Assembly: GCA_910580225.1 (NCBI GenBank)
Contig: CAJTXE010000029.1
Coordinates: 1 to 58,381, forward strand
Reading direction: 5' to 3'
Source: an uncultured Acetatifactor sp.
GTDB taxonomy: Bacteria > Bacillota > Clostridia > Lachnospirales > Lachnospiraceae
DNA: 58,381 bases
In this document: piece by piece, positions 32,758 through 41,152 of the stretch
Layout: every line of letters starts with the position of its first letter
How positions within the stretch are numbered: position 1 is the stretch's first letter
Made by a program: the position numbers and the translations under genes
The notes under the pieces: model-generated
Databases searched by the model: none
What the model saw: the letters and a program-made list of their open reading frames with translations, nothing else
Told to the model about the DNA's origin: nothing

Positions 32758-33954
32758 TCACAGCGCCTTTCCAGCCGCAAACACTTCCTCCAGCCAGGCG
32801 GCATAATCCGCTACCCAGCCTCCGTCTCCGCCGAACCCATGGGGCCATTGCTCCAGGACGATGGTATCCGCGGCCACCCCAACCTCCTCCATCAGCCCCA
32901 CCTGGGCCTCAAACTGGCGGTAGAAAGGGTCTTCCGTGCCATAGCAGTAAAAAGTGGGCGGCAGCCCTGCGGATTTCAGGTGCTCCACGTCCAGGGAGGC
33001 CACGCTGAGCCTTCCGTAGAATGAGTATATCATGCCGCAGGCCGATGCGTCCGCCGGAATCCGGTCCAGCTCGTCAGGCGTATAACCCGGGTCAAGATAA
33101 GAGCCGTCCACCTCCCCGTCCGCGCTGATGAAAAATTCCCCTGCCTGGATGCCTCCCGCGGAATACCCCATGACAGCGATATTCTCCGGGTCGATTCCGT
33201 AAATATCCGCATTCTTACGGATGAAGCGCACGGCCCGGGCTACGTCCAGCGCTCCCTCCTCCTGGGAATAAGGCCGCAGGCGGTAATCCACGATAAAGCA
33301 TCGATAGCCGTACTCCCGCAGCTGGACCGCAGTGGGCAGCGTGTCCGTATAATCTCCCCGGAACTGGAAAGCGCCTCCGGCCAGCAGCACCACGGCCCCC
33401 TTTGCCTCAACCCCTTCCGGTATGGTCAGCGCCGTCACATAGGGCCGGAAATCATAGGAATCATAATATCCCGTCATATCCGAAGTAAAGCTGGTCCGCG
33501 CCGGCGCATCGCCCTCCTCCCAGAGATAGAAAACCTGTGTCTGCGCCGGATCCGGCACAGCGCGCAGGACCGTGCTGTCCCCCTCCGGCAGCGGCGGGCG
33601 GCGGTTCATTGCCTCGTATGAGAAAGATGAGGTCACCTGATATACCTCCGGCAGATCATCGTACTGCAGCGTGAAGCCGGAGACACCCTCCCTGACTTCG
33701 TAAGCGCTCCTTATTTTATCCGGTTCTTCCGATTCCTTCGTTTCATTTGGTACATTTGTCTCTTCTCTTATGTCCATATCCGGTTCCTGATCCTCCCGTA
33801 CATCCCCATTTATAGTCCCCTGTACATTGCTCTGTTCCGCGCTGCCCGGGATATCCTCTTTCTCCCATTCTGCAGACCGGTCCCCGCATCCCGACAGCGC
33901 AGAAAGCACCATGACGGCCGTCAGGAAAGATACTCTGAAACGGTTTCTGTCCAT
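32758..33954 (-). CDS. Alpha/beta hydrolase lipoprotein (acetyl esterase-like) 1
   Basis: This is a 398-residue protein. The signal peptide has lipobox LSGC (Cys near 23) and is followed by an acidic, low-complexity linker to about 80. The esterase core shows GAVVLLAGGAFQFRG (oxyanion region), CFIVDYRLRPYSQ, NIAVMGYSAGGIQAGEF (nucleophile Ser), CYGTEDPFYRQ (Asp) and EQWPHGFGGDGG (His). This fits the BD-FAE/acetylxylan esterase-like group. It is anchored outside the membrane, so it would act on extracellular esters. Its 3' end directly abuts the truncated licT. Confidence 0.9.
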   Translation of the reverse strand: MDRNRFRVSFLTAVMVLSALSGCGDRSAEWEKEDIPGSAEQSNVQGTINGDVREDQEPDMDIREETNVPNETKESEEPDKIRSAYEVREGVSGFTLQYDDLPEVYQVTSSFSYEAMNRRPPLPEGDSTVLRAVPDPAQTQVFYLWEEGDAPARTSFTSDMTGYYDSYDFRPYVTALTIPEGVEAKGAVVLLAGGAFQFRGDYTDTLPTAVQLREYGYRCFIVDYRLRPYSQEEGALDVARAVRFIRKNADIYGIDPENIAVMGYSAGGIQAGEFFISADGEVDGSYLDPGYTPDELDRIPADASACGMIYSFYGRLSVASLDVEHLKSAGLPPTFYCYGTEDPFYRQFEAQVGLMEEVGVAADTIVLEQWPHGFGGDGGWVADYAAWLEEVFAAGKAL

Positions 33955-33997
33955 GACAAATTCCTCCCTTGCGTCTGATTTTCAGCTTCGCCCCGTT

Positions 33998-35041
33998 TTA
34001 TTTCCCTGTGGGCAGCGCGTTGTATTCCTCCTCTGAGATGCGCCCGAGCCATTCCACTCCGCCTGCTCCCGGGTTCGTGTTGATGGCGATATGGGCGAAT
34101 TCCGTTTCTGCGCTGCCTCCGTGCCAGTGCCTGACCCCAGGCGGGCAAAACGCCACATCGCCCGGATACAAAACCTCCACGGACCCTCCCTCAATCTGGT
34201 GGTATCCGATTCCATCCGTTGCGATCAGAATCTGGCCGCCCTCGTGGATATGCCAGTTATTGATGACGCCCGGTTCAAACACGACATAATGCATGCCCGG
34301 TGCGCCGGCCACATTTTCACCGATGATGTCAGAAAGGTACACCGGGCCGCTGAATGTCTGCATGTCCACAGCCTGCCCCGCACGCTGGAACATAAATCCA
34401 TTGTCCGGGGTTACATTGCGCCCTGCATACTCTTCCGCCTCCAGATCCGCATAGTATGTATCTGTAACCGGTTCTTCACCGGAGCCTGACCCGGAATAAC
34501 CGGAATCATAGACCACCATCTGGGAGAACCAGCTGTCAGGGGCAGCCCCATGCCAGTGCCTGACACCGGGAGCGCACTCAATCACATCCCCTTTCCGGAT
34601 AATCTGGGCCGTCCCGCCCTCCTCCTGATAATAGCCCACACCGCCTGTCACAAGGATGACCATGCCGCCATGGCTGTGCCAGCCGCTTCTCGCCCCGGGT
34701 TCAAATGTGATATGGTTGGTCCGGGGAAAATGGTATACTTCGTCTTCGTTGATCATAGGAGCCAGATATGCGGTTCCCGTGAACCCTCCGGGTACCGCAT
34801 TCCCTCTCGGGAAGGTCAGTCCGTCACCGATTGCCACAATGCCGCCATCGTTGACAGGTATTTCCTTTTCCTTCGTACTGTCACTGTCATTCGCCGCGTC
34901 GTCATTCACTGTGCGGCTTTCATATTCCGCATTGTCGGATCCATCCGTCGGCTGAACCATATCCCTGCCGCAGGCTGTCAGCAGCAGCCCCAGCAAGGCA
35001 ACCGGCAGGAACGCTCTTCTCACTATTTTCATATCCTCCAA
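33998..35041 (-). CDS. Two-cupin lipoprotein
   Basis: This is a 347-residue protein. A TTG start with GAGGG upstream is likely, and an ATG three codons later is possible. Lipobox LLTAC is near residue 23. Two cupin domains of the same type follow. The first has HFPRTNHITFEPGARSGWHS, HGGMVILVTGG and GVRHWHGAAPDS. The second has GMHYVVFEPGVINNWHIHEG, QILIATDGIG and GVRHWHGGSAE. Each keeps the His triad for metal. Related single cupins are cytoplasmic and accompany carboxymuconolactone decarboxylase and aldo/keto reductase genes. Export of a tandem version is unusual. It lies 20 bases after the hydrolase gene at 35062. Confidence 0.9.
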   Translation of the reverse strand: MEDMKIVRRAFLPVALLGLLLTACGRDMVQPTDGSDNAEYESRTVNDDAANDSDSTKEKEIPVNDGGIVAIGDGLTFPRGNAVPGGFTGTAYLAPMINEDEVYHFPRTNHITFEPGARSGWHSHGGMVILVTGGVGYYQEEGGTAQIIRKGDVIECAPGVRHWHGAAPDSWFSQMVVYDSGYSGSGSGEEPVTDTYYADLEAEEYAGRNVTPDNGFMFQRAGQAVDMQTFSGPVYLSDIIGENVAGAPGMHYVVFEPGVINNWHIHEGGQILIATDGIGYHQIEGGSVEVLYPGDVAFCPPGVRHWHGGSAETEFAHIAINTNPGAGGVEWLGRISEEEYNALPTGK

Positions 35042-35061
35042 TTTCCCACCCTCTTTCAGCC

Positions 35062-36273
35062 TTAATTCAGTCCCTTGCTCTCAAGCCATGCAGCAATATG
35101 GTCCGCTATCACATCATTGTTCATCTCCTGGAACATGAAATGGCTGTTTCCGGTAATCCCTTCATCCGGCAGGTAGACCACCGTGCAGTCGCCGCCGTCC
35201 GCATTATAGCTCTCCGCGAACTGGACCGCCCCGTCACGGACTCCCCTCCAGAACCCTGTGGACATGATGTCTTCCGGGCCATTGTCAATGTAATCCCCGA
35301 AGTAGATTGTGATGGGGATGTCTGCCTCCAGCAGCTTCTGGTACTGTTCTGAACCCGGCTGGGGCGTTCCGCCCGGCTCAATGGCAATAATCGCGGAAAT
35401 GTTATCCACCGGCACGTCCCAGCCCACCGCGCCTCCCTGGGAATGGGTCACGAAAATCGCCTTGCTGCCTGTCATCTCATGGACATCCTCCATCACCGCA
35501 CCCAGGGCGGCCGCATCCAGAGCCTGGTCGAAGTTGCCCGTATTCGGCGTCATCTGGCGGAAGAACTGGTCCTGCGCCACATCCCCCTCCGGGAACTGGG
35601 AGCCCTCATACCGCTCCGGGGCTACCCGCCCGATTCGGAAATGGGTATACCACGCCTGGTCGCCGGGCTTATACTCCTTGGAGTCCTCCGCCCATGTGTC
35701 AAGGAATCCGTCCATCGTCATCGAGGTCGTTGCGCCTGCCTCCCCGCGCCTGGGCTGATCTACCAGAAATGCCGCATAGCCCTTCTTCAGGAACAGATCG
35801 GACCAGCCCTCCCGTCCGTCCGGGGTCGTCATCCAGCCCATGCGGGACTGCCCGTAGCCGTGCAGGTATACGATGGGATTCCCGTTGTCGTCTGCCGGAA
35901 TCTGGTAAAATACATTGGCATGGTCCACATGGGCCGTATTCCCCGCACGGGTGATATCCATCCAGTTGGTGGTGGGGTCGTACTCCCCCTCTACCGGTTC
36001 CGTGACCGTGCCGCCGGAAGAAAACATGCCCTGCCTTGCAATCATCAGCACGTCTGAGGGAATCGCGCCAGAATCGGATGCCCCTTCCTCCGCAGGCTCC
36101 GCACCCTCTTCCTGTCCTGCGCCCGCCGATGTACCCTGCGGTGCGCTCTCCGACTGCTGCCCACTCTCCTGTGTGTCCCCCTGTGCCGTGTCCGGCTGGC
36201 TGCCGCAGCCTGCAAGCAAGGAAACCGTCATCATGCCTGCCAGCAAAACAGCTGTAATATGTCTTCTCTTCAT
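35062..36273 (-). CDS. Alpha/beta hydrolase lipoprotein 2
   Basis: This is a 403-residue protein with lipobox LLAGC (Cys near 22) and a Gln/Glu/Ser/Ala linker. The hydrolase domain shows GNPIVYLHGYGQSRMGWMTT (oxyanion HG), AFLVDQPRRGEAG, AIFVTHSQGGAVGWDVPVDN (nucleophile Ser), TIYFGDYIDNGPED (Asp) and GITGNSHFMFQEMNND (His). All triad residues are visible. AGGAGG precedes the ATG. It is cotranscribed with the lipoprotein aldo/keto reductase and the two-cupin protein. The probable substrates are extracellular esters or lactones. Confidence 0.9.
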   Translation of the reverse strand: MKRRHITAVLLAGMMTVSLLAGCGSQPDTAQGDTQESGQQSESAPQGTSAGAGQEEGAEPAEEGASDSGAIPSDVLMIARQGMFSSGGTVTEPVEGEYDPTTNWMDITRAGNTAHVDHANVFYQIPADDNGNPIVYLHGYGQSRMGWMTTPDGREGWSDLFLKKGYAAFLVDQPRRGEAGATTSMTMDGFLDTWAEDSKEYKPGDQAWYTHFRIGRVAPERYEGSQFPEGDVAQDQFFRQMTPNTGNFDQALDAAALGAVMEDVHEMTGSKAIFVTHSQGGAVGWDVPVDNISAIIAIEPGGTPQPGSEQYQKLLEADIPITIYFGDYIDNGPEDIMSTGFWRGVRDGAVQFAESYNADGGDCTVVYLPDEGITGNSHFMFQEMNNDVIADHIAAWLESKGLN

Positions 36274-36320
36274 TTGATATTCCTCCTGTACATTTTTTAT
36301 GCTGAACGCCGAATATCCCT

Positions 36321-37385
36321 TTACTGCCTGAGATTAAAGTTGCCATGTCCGGTGTCCATTTCCTTTATGGTCTGCATCTCTTCCTCCGAAAGCTCGAAAT
36401 TGAAGATGTCATAGTTTTCCGCGATATGGTCCGGATTGCTGGAACCCGGGATTGTAATATATCCCGCCTGCACATGCCAGCGCAGAAGAATCTGGGCTAC
36501 CGTTTTGTCGTGGGCCTGGGCAATGCCCAGCAGAGTCTCATCATTAAAATAATTCTGTGTGAACCCGCGCCCTCCCAGAGGATACCAGGATTCGATAAAG
36601 AGTCCGTACTGGCCTATATACTCCTGGAATTCGGTATTCTGGAAGAACGGATGGTTTTCATTCTGGACCAGTACGGGCTTGATTTCCGCCGCTTCATACA
36701 TACGGTCAAAGGTATCGTTATCAAGGTAAATATTGGAAAGCCCGAGAGAGCGAATCTTCCCCTCTTCCACCTTTTCCTCCAGCTCATGGTAGGCTTCCTC
36801 ATCATTCGGCCTCGGAACATGATGCAGCAGGACCAAATCTACATAATCAAGGCCGAGACGCGCCAGGGAATCTTCAAATGCGCTTCCCGCATTTCCAAAA
36901 TCTGTATCCCACACCTTTGTAGTTATAAATATTTCTTCTCTCGTAACCAGCCCTTCCTCAATGGCCCGCTGGATTCCTCTTCCCACACCCTCTTCATTGT
37001 TATAGGCCCTTGCGGTATCTATAAGACGGTATCCATCCTTCAGGGCATGATAGACCGAGTTTTCCGCCTCCTCCACCGTGAGCGCATAAGTGCCGAGTCC
37101 AAGCACCGGCATTTTATAGCCATTGTTCAGCTCCTTGTCTTCGATAAAATAAGTCTGGTCGCCGCTCATCACATAAGGTTCATCCGATGTCACCTTGACC
37201 TCGTTTTCAAGAGCCGGGTCAACCACCACATTCTCCGCTTCGCCCTCTTCCGGTTCTGCCCCGGCCCCGGCGGTATCCGGTACCGACTCAGCAGCCCCTG
37301 TCGGCTGTCCTGTACTGCCGCAGCCTGCAAGCAGAAGGCTGGACAGTGTAATGGCGAGCAGTAGTGAAATCATTTTTTTGTGCAT
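36321..37385 (-). CDS. Aldo/keto reductase with lipoprotein signal
   Basis: This is a 354-residue protein. A clear signal peptide with lipobox LLLAGC (Cys near 22) and a linker of about 60 residues precede a complete AKR barrel. The barrel has LGLGTYALT, LIDTARAYNNEEGVGRG (Asp and Tyr), FITTKVWDTDFG (Lys), VDLVLLHHVP (His) and ITIPGSSNPDHIAENYDIFN (NADPH loop). All catalytic residues are kept. AKRs use NADPH and are almost always cytoplasmic, so an exported form raises the question of its reductant. It follows the EFR1 gene by 29 bases. GGGAGG supports the ATG. Confidence 0.92.
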   Translation of the reverse strand: MHKKMISLLLAITLSSLLLAGCGSTGQPTGAAESVPDTAGAGAEPEEGEAENVVVDPALENEVKVTSDEPYVMSGDQTYFIEDKELNNGYKMPVLGLGTYALTVEEAENSVYHALKDGYRLIDTARAYNNEEGVGRGIQRAIEEGLVTREEIFITTKVWDTDFGNAGSAFEDSLARLGLDYVDLVLLHHVPRPNDEEAYHELEEKVEEGKIRSLGLSNIYLDNDTFDRMYEAAEIKPVLVQNENHPFFQNTEFQEYIGQYGLFIESWYPLGGRGFTQNYFNDETLLGIAQAHDKTVAQILLRWHVQAGYITIPGSSNPDHIAENYDIFNFELSEEEMQTIKEMDTGHGNFNLRQ

Positions 37386-37414
37386 AATCTTTACCTCCCA
37401 TCAATCTGTTCGTT

Positions 37415-38206
37415 TCATGTGCCGGAGAAACCGCCGGCTGCGGTCTGGTCATTGGCCTTTACCAGTTCACAGAGCGTCACATGCTCATTGCGGTATCTGG
37501 CGGCCGGATTTTTTTCCGGCCTGGGCAGCGTGAACTGCACCGCCATTTTGGGGCAGACATGGACACAGGCATAGCAAGCCTGGCACCCCTCCCGGGCATG
37601 GACGGCATGCTGGTCCTCCAGACGGATGCAGCCCGCCGGACATACTCTGGTGCAGATTCCGCAGCCAACGCATTCGTCGGTCACCTGAAAGGCGGCCCAG
37701 ATGGTCCCCGGCGCATTCTTCACCATTTTCGTGTACATCTTGTGGGCTGCCTTTTCCGCAAGCCCCGCCTTTTGTACGCCCCTCCTCTTCGCCCGGATGT
37801 CATTCCTGATCCGGTCCAGATGCTCCTCCACATGCTTATCCATGGCCATCTGTTCGTTCATGTCAAAAGCCGGAAGGAAATTGTCCACCATCGCGATGGA
37901 AGTAATGTAATCCGCCTCCTTCCCCACGCTTTTGAAAAAGGAATCCGCAATCTCCGCCGCCCCGCCATGGTGTGCCCCATAGGTGAGCACCACGAACAGA
38001 TAATCCGTACCAAAAGAGGCCCTGCGGATGAATTCTTTTACCATGCCCGGCATCTCATGTCCATAAACCGGACATACGATGCCGATGCTGTCTGCGGAGA
38101 ATTCCAGTCTTTCCTGTCTGATCACCTGGGGGATGCTTCTGGTATCCTCATCCAGTTCCTTTGCCGCGTACAGGCTGTTCCCGGTTCCCGTAAAATAGAA
38201 GATCAT
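37415..38206 (-). CDS. EFR1-type flavodoxin-ferredoxin fusion
   Basis: This is a 263-residue protein. The flavodoxin-like N terminus has IFYFTGTGNSLYAAKEL (phosphate loop), IGIVCPVYGHEMPGMVKEFI and VVLTYGAHHGG. The C terminus has CVGCGICTRVCPAGCI and CQACYACVHVCPKMAV, two 4Fe-4S sites. EFR1 proteins are cytoplasmic electron carriers in Clostridia. It is the first gene of the 38.2-32.8 kb lipoprotein operon and is divergent from a LysR gene. It may deliver electrons toward membrane acceptors that serve the exported proteins. Confidence 0.92.
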   Translation of the reverse strand: MIFYFTGTGNSLYAAKELDEDTRSIPQVIRQERLEFSADSIGIVCPVYGHEMPGMVKEFIRRASFGTDYLFVVLTYGAHHGGAAEIADSFFKSVGKEADYITSIAMVDNFLPAFDMNEQMAMDKHVEEHLDRIRNDIRAKRRGVQKAGLAEKAAHKMYTKMVKNAPGTIWAAFQVTDECVGCGICTRVCPAGCIRLEDQHAVHAREGCQACYACVHVCPKMAVQFTLPRPEKNPAARYRNEHVTLCELVKANDQTAAGGFSGT

Positions 38207-38233
38207 CTCCGTTTCCTCCTCTCAACCACCGCC

Positions 38234-38335
38234 ATTGTATAACAGATTTTTTCGTTTGTACAATTCCGATTCTGCAATCCAGATTCCTGAAAACGGAACC
38301 TGGATGTTTACTTTTCCATTTCCGTCTGTTATAAT
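38234..38335. promoter_or_regulatory. Divergent promoters of LysR 1 and EFR1 with a dyad between them
   Basis: Plus strand: TTTACT (38307-38312), a 17-base spacer and TATAAT (38330-38335) drive LysR 1 with a leader of about 130 bases. Minus strand: TTGTAC (38263-38258), an 18-base spacer and TACAAT (38239-38234) drive EFR1. Between them CCAGATTCC (38279-38287) and GGAACCTGG (38295-38303) form a near-perfect dyad, a plausible LysR binding site. Confidence 0.62.
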
Positions 38336-38473
38336 GTCAGACATCCCGCCGCAGACACGGCACAGAGCAGGCTCCGCAGACATGGCTTCGCCTGCGGGAA
38401 TAAGGGACTGTCTTCCGGCAATTCCTTATCGCAACACATACGAAAGTTCTGCAGAAAAGAGGCAAGGAATAAC

Positions 38474-39316
38474 ATGGTGGATTACAATATTCTGGAACAG
38501 TTCGTCACCTTCTACCAGACCGGGACCCTGCGGGAAACGGCGAAAAGGATGCATATTTCCCAGCCTGCGCTTACCAGGAACATGCAGAAGCTGGAAGCCG
38601 AATTCCAGGTCCCCCTGTTTTCCCGCACCAGGAACAGCATCTCTCTGAATGAAGCCGGTCTGCTGGCCGCAGAGGACGCTGTGATGCTGCTGAAACAGAC
38701 AGAAAACATGCTCCGGCATGTCCGTGATTTCGACCGTGCCGGCAGGACCATCCGGCTGGGCTCCTGCACGCCCGCCCATATTGCGGAGATCATACGGCGC
38801 ATCACCGCCTTCTGCCCCATGCCGGCCATATCATCGGAGGTACAGGACGTCCCCCGGCTCCTCGAGGGAATAAAGGATGGCACCTATCAGTTCGTGCTGC
38901 TTCCCTTCCGTCCGGAAGACGGCGATCTGTACTGCAGGAAATGGGGTGAGGAGCATCTGTCCTTCCTCCTTCCAAAACGGCACCGTTTCGCCCGGCGCAA
39001 GTCCCTCAGCGTCTCCGAAATGAACGGGGAGAATATGCTCCTGTTCCAGGACATCGGTTTCTGGCACGACCTGGTAGTCAGTAAAATGCCGGATTCCCGG
39101 TTCCTTGTCCAAACGGAGCGCTACACCTTTTTGGAGCTGATCGAGAACTCCACCATGCCCAGCTTCGCCACCGACGCTTTCCGGGACATATTTCCCGGCG
39201 CCCCTCCGGCATCGGACCGTATCGCAGTGCCCATCGCGGATCCTGAATTCAATGTCACCTACTATCTGGTGTGCGGTGCATCAAACCAGGACAAATTAAG
39301 GGCGATGTTCCAATAG
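38474..39316 (+). CDS. LysR-family regulator 1
   Basis: This is a 280-residue protein. The N-terminal winged helix-turn-helix has FVTFYQTGTLRETAKRMHIS and QPALTRNMQKLEAEFQVPLF. The effector domain begins TIRLGSCTPAHIAEIIRRIT. It is slightly shorter than typical (290-310). It is the only plus-strand gene in the central cargo region, divergent from the EFR1/lipoprotein operon. An orphan copy of the regulon element lies 10 bases past its stop. It probably controls the divergent operon and may control the wider regulon. Confidence 0.92.
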   Translation: MVDYNILEQFVTFYQTGTLRETAKRMHISQPALTRNMQKLEAEFQVPLFSRTRNSISLNEAGLLAAEDAVMLLKQTENMLRHVRDFDRAGRTIRLGSCTPAHIAEIIRRITAFCPMPAISSEVQDVPRLLEGIKDGTYQFVLLPFRPEDGDLYCRKWGEEHLSFLLPKRHRFARRKSLSVSEMNGENMLLFQDIGFWHDLVVSKMPDSRFLVQTERYTFLELIENSTMPSFATDAFRDIFPGAPPASDRIAVPIADPEFNVTYYLVCGASNQDKLRAMFQ

Positions 39317-39325
39317 CTGGCAAAA

Positions 39326-39384
39326 AATCGAGACCTCGTCAGAAGCCTCGATTCGCCATGCTGAATATACAATGATTTCATACG
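39326..39384 (-). promoter_or_regulatory. Regulon element copy 3, orphaned after LysR 1
   Basis: The inner dyad AATCGAG…CTCGATT (39326-39353) and the outer A/T-rich dyad (39363-39384) keep the spacing of the other copies. The -10 position (39316-39321) now holds the end of the LysR gene and no TATAAT-like hexamer. With convergent genes on both sides, the inner dyad may now serve as a terminator stem. Confidence 0.65.
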
Positions 39385-39406
39385 TTCCGGCACTGTAGAT
39401 GCCTGT

Positions 39407-39667
39407 TCATCCGAGTTGGCCGTATGCTTCGCCGTCTACCGCTTCGCACCATTCGGTCCTCGCCTCTTCTCCCGGCACCTCCATGGCAAGATGCTGGAAC
39501 CAGGAATCCTTTGCCGCGCCATGCCAGTGCTTTACCCCTGCCGGGATGTTCACCACGTCACCCGGCCGAAGCTCCCTGGGTTCGCAGCCCCATTCCTGAT
39601 ACCACCCGCGCCCGCTGACGCAGATCAGCATCTGCCCGCCTCCGCTTTTCGCGTGATGGATATGCCA
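39407..39667 (-). pseudogene. 5'-truncated cupin protein
   Basis: The frame carries the second half of a cupin: GWHIHHAKSGGGQMLICVSG, GDVVNIPAGVKHWHGAAKDS and a family-typical end VDGEAYGQLG. The first cupin strands and the start codon are missing. Homology begins just past the stop of the upstream alpha/beta hydrolase lipoprotein gene (39672), in a different frame, with no in-frame start. The remaining fragment of about 87 residues keeps the metal His residues but is probably not expressed as a stable protein. Confidence 0.8.
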
Positions 39668-39671
39668 TCCC

Positions 39672-40736
39672 TCACTCCATCTGTGCTTCCCAAAATGCCG
39701 CCGCATCGTCGATCCAGCCCTCCGCCACCGTACCTGTCCCCAGGCCGAATCCATGGCGGAGCCCCTCATAGACATGGAACTCCGTGGGGATTCCCAGCTC
39801 CTCCATGGCCTCAAGCCGCGCCTGCATGGTGCGCCAGCTGGCGATCCCGTCGTTTGTCCCCACGCAGGCATAGGTGGGCGGATCCCCCGCGCTGTATTCG
39901 CTGTGCCCGGTATACTGCATAATCACCGCCCCTGCCCCGGGAATGTCGTCCCCGCCGAAGGCCGCCGTGCCATAGGTGCCCAGATAGGCCGCCATCCTGG
40001 CCCCCGCGCTGCCTCCCCACAGGGAATAGCAGTCCGTGTCCACCTCCAGCTCTTCCGCATGGGCGAAGATATAGCTGATGGCCCGCGCCAGATCCTCACA
40101 GGCTGTCTGGGCGCCCGGGCGGTAGATCAGGGCAAAGGCATTGTAGCCCATCTTCGACAACTCCAGGGCGTGGGGGAAGCTGTCATGCATGGCCCCCACA
40201 TAGGCGAATCCGCCGCCGGCATTGCAGACGGCAAACTTTTCCCCGGGATTGCCCCGGAAGAAGAACAGGCCGGTATCTTCCTTTGCCGGATCCGCGGCTT
40301 TCTCTTCCTCCGAATAGATGTCAAAGAACACGGTATCTCCCGCTTCCGCATGGTCTTTCAGATAATTGGCGATCTCCACGGTCTTGTCCGGGTCGATATT
40401 GTTGTACCAGGTCAGCCTTAAATCCCCCAGCGTGGTTCCGCTGTAATATCCGCTGTTCACCGGAAAAATCAGCCGCCCGAAATCTCCGAAAGCCGGATCC
40501 GACATCACTTCCGATATGCTGGTGTCCGCCGAATATGCCTCTTCTGTCTCCTGTTGCCCAGACGCCTGATCTTCTGTCTCCTGTTTCCCGGATGTCTGAT
40601 CATCCAGGGTTTCCTCCGGACCGGTTTCCGTTCTCTCCATCCTTTCCACGGACTCCTCCACCTTATTTTCCGCCCCGCATCCGGTAAAAAGAGCCAGGAT
40701 GCAGACCGGCAGTACCCATTTTATTCTCCCCTTCAT
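39672..40736 (-). CDS. Alpha/beta hydrolase lipoprotein 3
   Basis: This is a 354-residue protein with lipobox LFTGC (Cys near 20) and an acidic repeat linker containing two copies of a Gln/Glu/Thr/Asp-rich motif (about 45-70). The esterase core has FAVCNAGGGFAYVGAMHDS (oxyanion region), AFALIYRPGAQTACEDLARA, CYSLWGGSAGARMAAYLGTY (nucleophile Ser), CVGTNDGIASW (Asp) and GLRHGFGLGTGTV (His). It resembles hydrolase lipoprotein 1, with which it shares the position next to a truncated gene. It lies 60 bases after the carboxymuconolactone decarboxylase gene. Confidence 0.9.
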   Translation of the reverse strand: MKGRIKWVLPVCILALFTGCGAENKVEESVERMERTETGPEETLDDQTSGKQETEDQASGQQETEEAYSADTSISEVMSDPAFGDFGRLIFPVNSGYYSGTTLGDLRLTWYNNIDPDKTVEIANYLKDHAEAGDTVFFDIYSEEEKAADPAKEDTGLFFFRGNPGEKFAVCNAGGGFAYVGAMHDSFPHALELSKMGYNAFALIYRPGAQTACEDLARAISYIFAHAEELEVDTDCYSLWGGSAGARMAAYLGTYGTAAFGGDDIPGAGAVIMQYTGHSEYSAGDPPTYACVGTNDGIASWRTMQARLEAMEELGIPTEFHVYEGLRHGFGLGTGTVAEGWIDDAAAFWEAQME

Positions 40737-40796
40737 GGACCATGCCCGCCCTTCTGTATCTTGAAAGCCGCTATTGCCACAGCGGTATCCTATCCT

Positions 40797-41129
40797 CTAC
40801 CGGCCGTCCCCTTCGCCATATATCTCCTGGATCATGGGAAACGTGCTCCACGCCTTCGGCCAGCCGCAGTAGAATGCAAGCTGTGTCACGATTTCCACCG
40901 CCTCCTCTTTTGTAATGCCATGCTCCTTCCCAAGCGCGAGATGGGACTTTAGCTGCGGGTATAAGCCGGCCGAAAAGAGCGCCGCGATGGTGATCATACT
41001 TCTGTCCCTGGCCGAAAGCTGCTCTTCCCTTGACCATACCTCCCCAAACAGGACATCGTCATTCAATTCTGCGAATTTGGGCGCCAGCTCCCCCAGTCTG
41101 TCCCTTCCTGCTGTCTGCTTCTTTGCCAT
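40797..41129 (-). CDS. Carboxymuconolactone decarboxylase-family protein
   Basis: This 110-residue protein is one CMD domain. FGEVWSREEQLSARDRSMIT carries the conserved Glu and Arg. KSHLALGKEHGITKEEAVEI and TQLAFYCGWPKAWSTFPMIQ complete it. No AhpD-type CxxC is present, so peroxidase activity is unlikely. It is cytoplasmic. Small CMD proteins often accompany cupins, cyclophilin-like proteins, flavodoxins and aldo/keto reductases, as here, but their reaction in that setting is not known. Confidence 0.92.
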   Translation of the reverse strand: MAKKQTAGRDRLGELAPKFAELNDDVLFGEVWSREEQLSARDRSMITIAALFSAGLYPQLKSHLALGKEHGITKEEAVEIVTQLAFYCGWPKAWSTFPMIQEIYGEGDGR

Positions 41130-41152
41130 AATTCCGTACCGCCTTTCTATTT

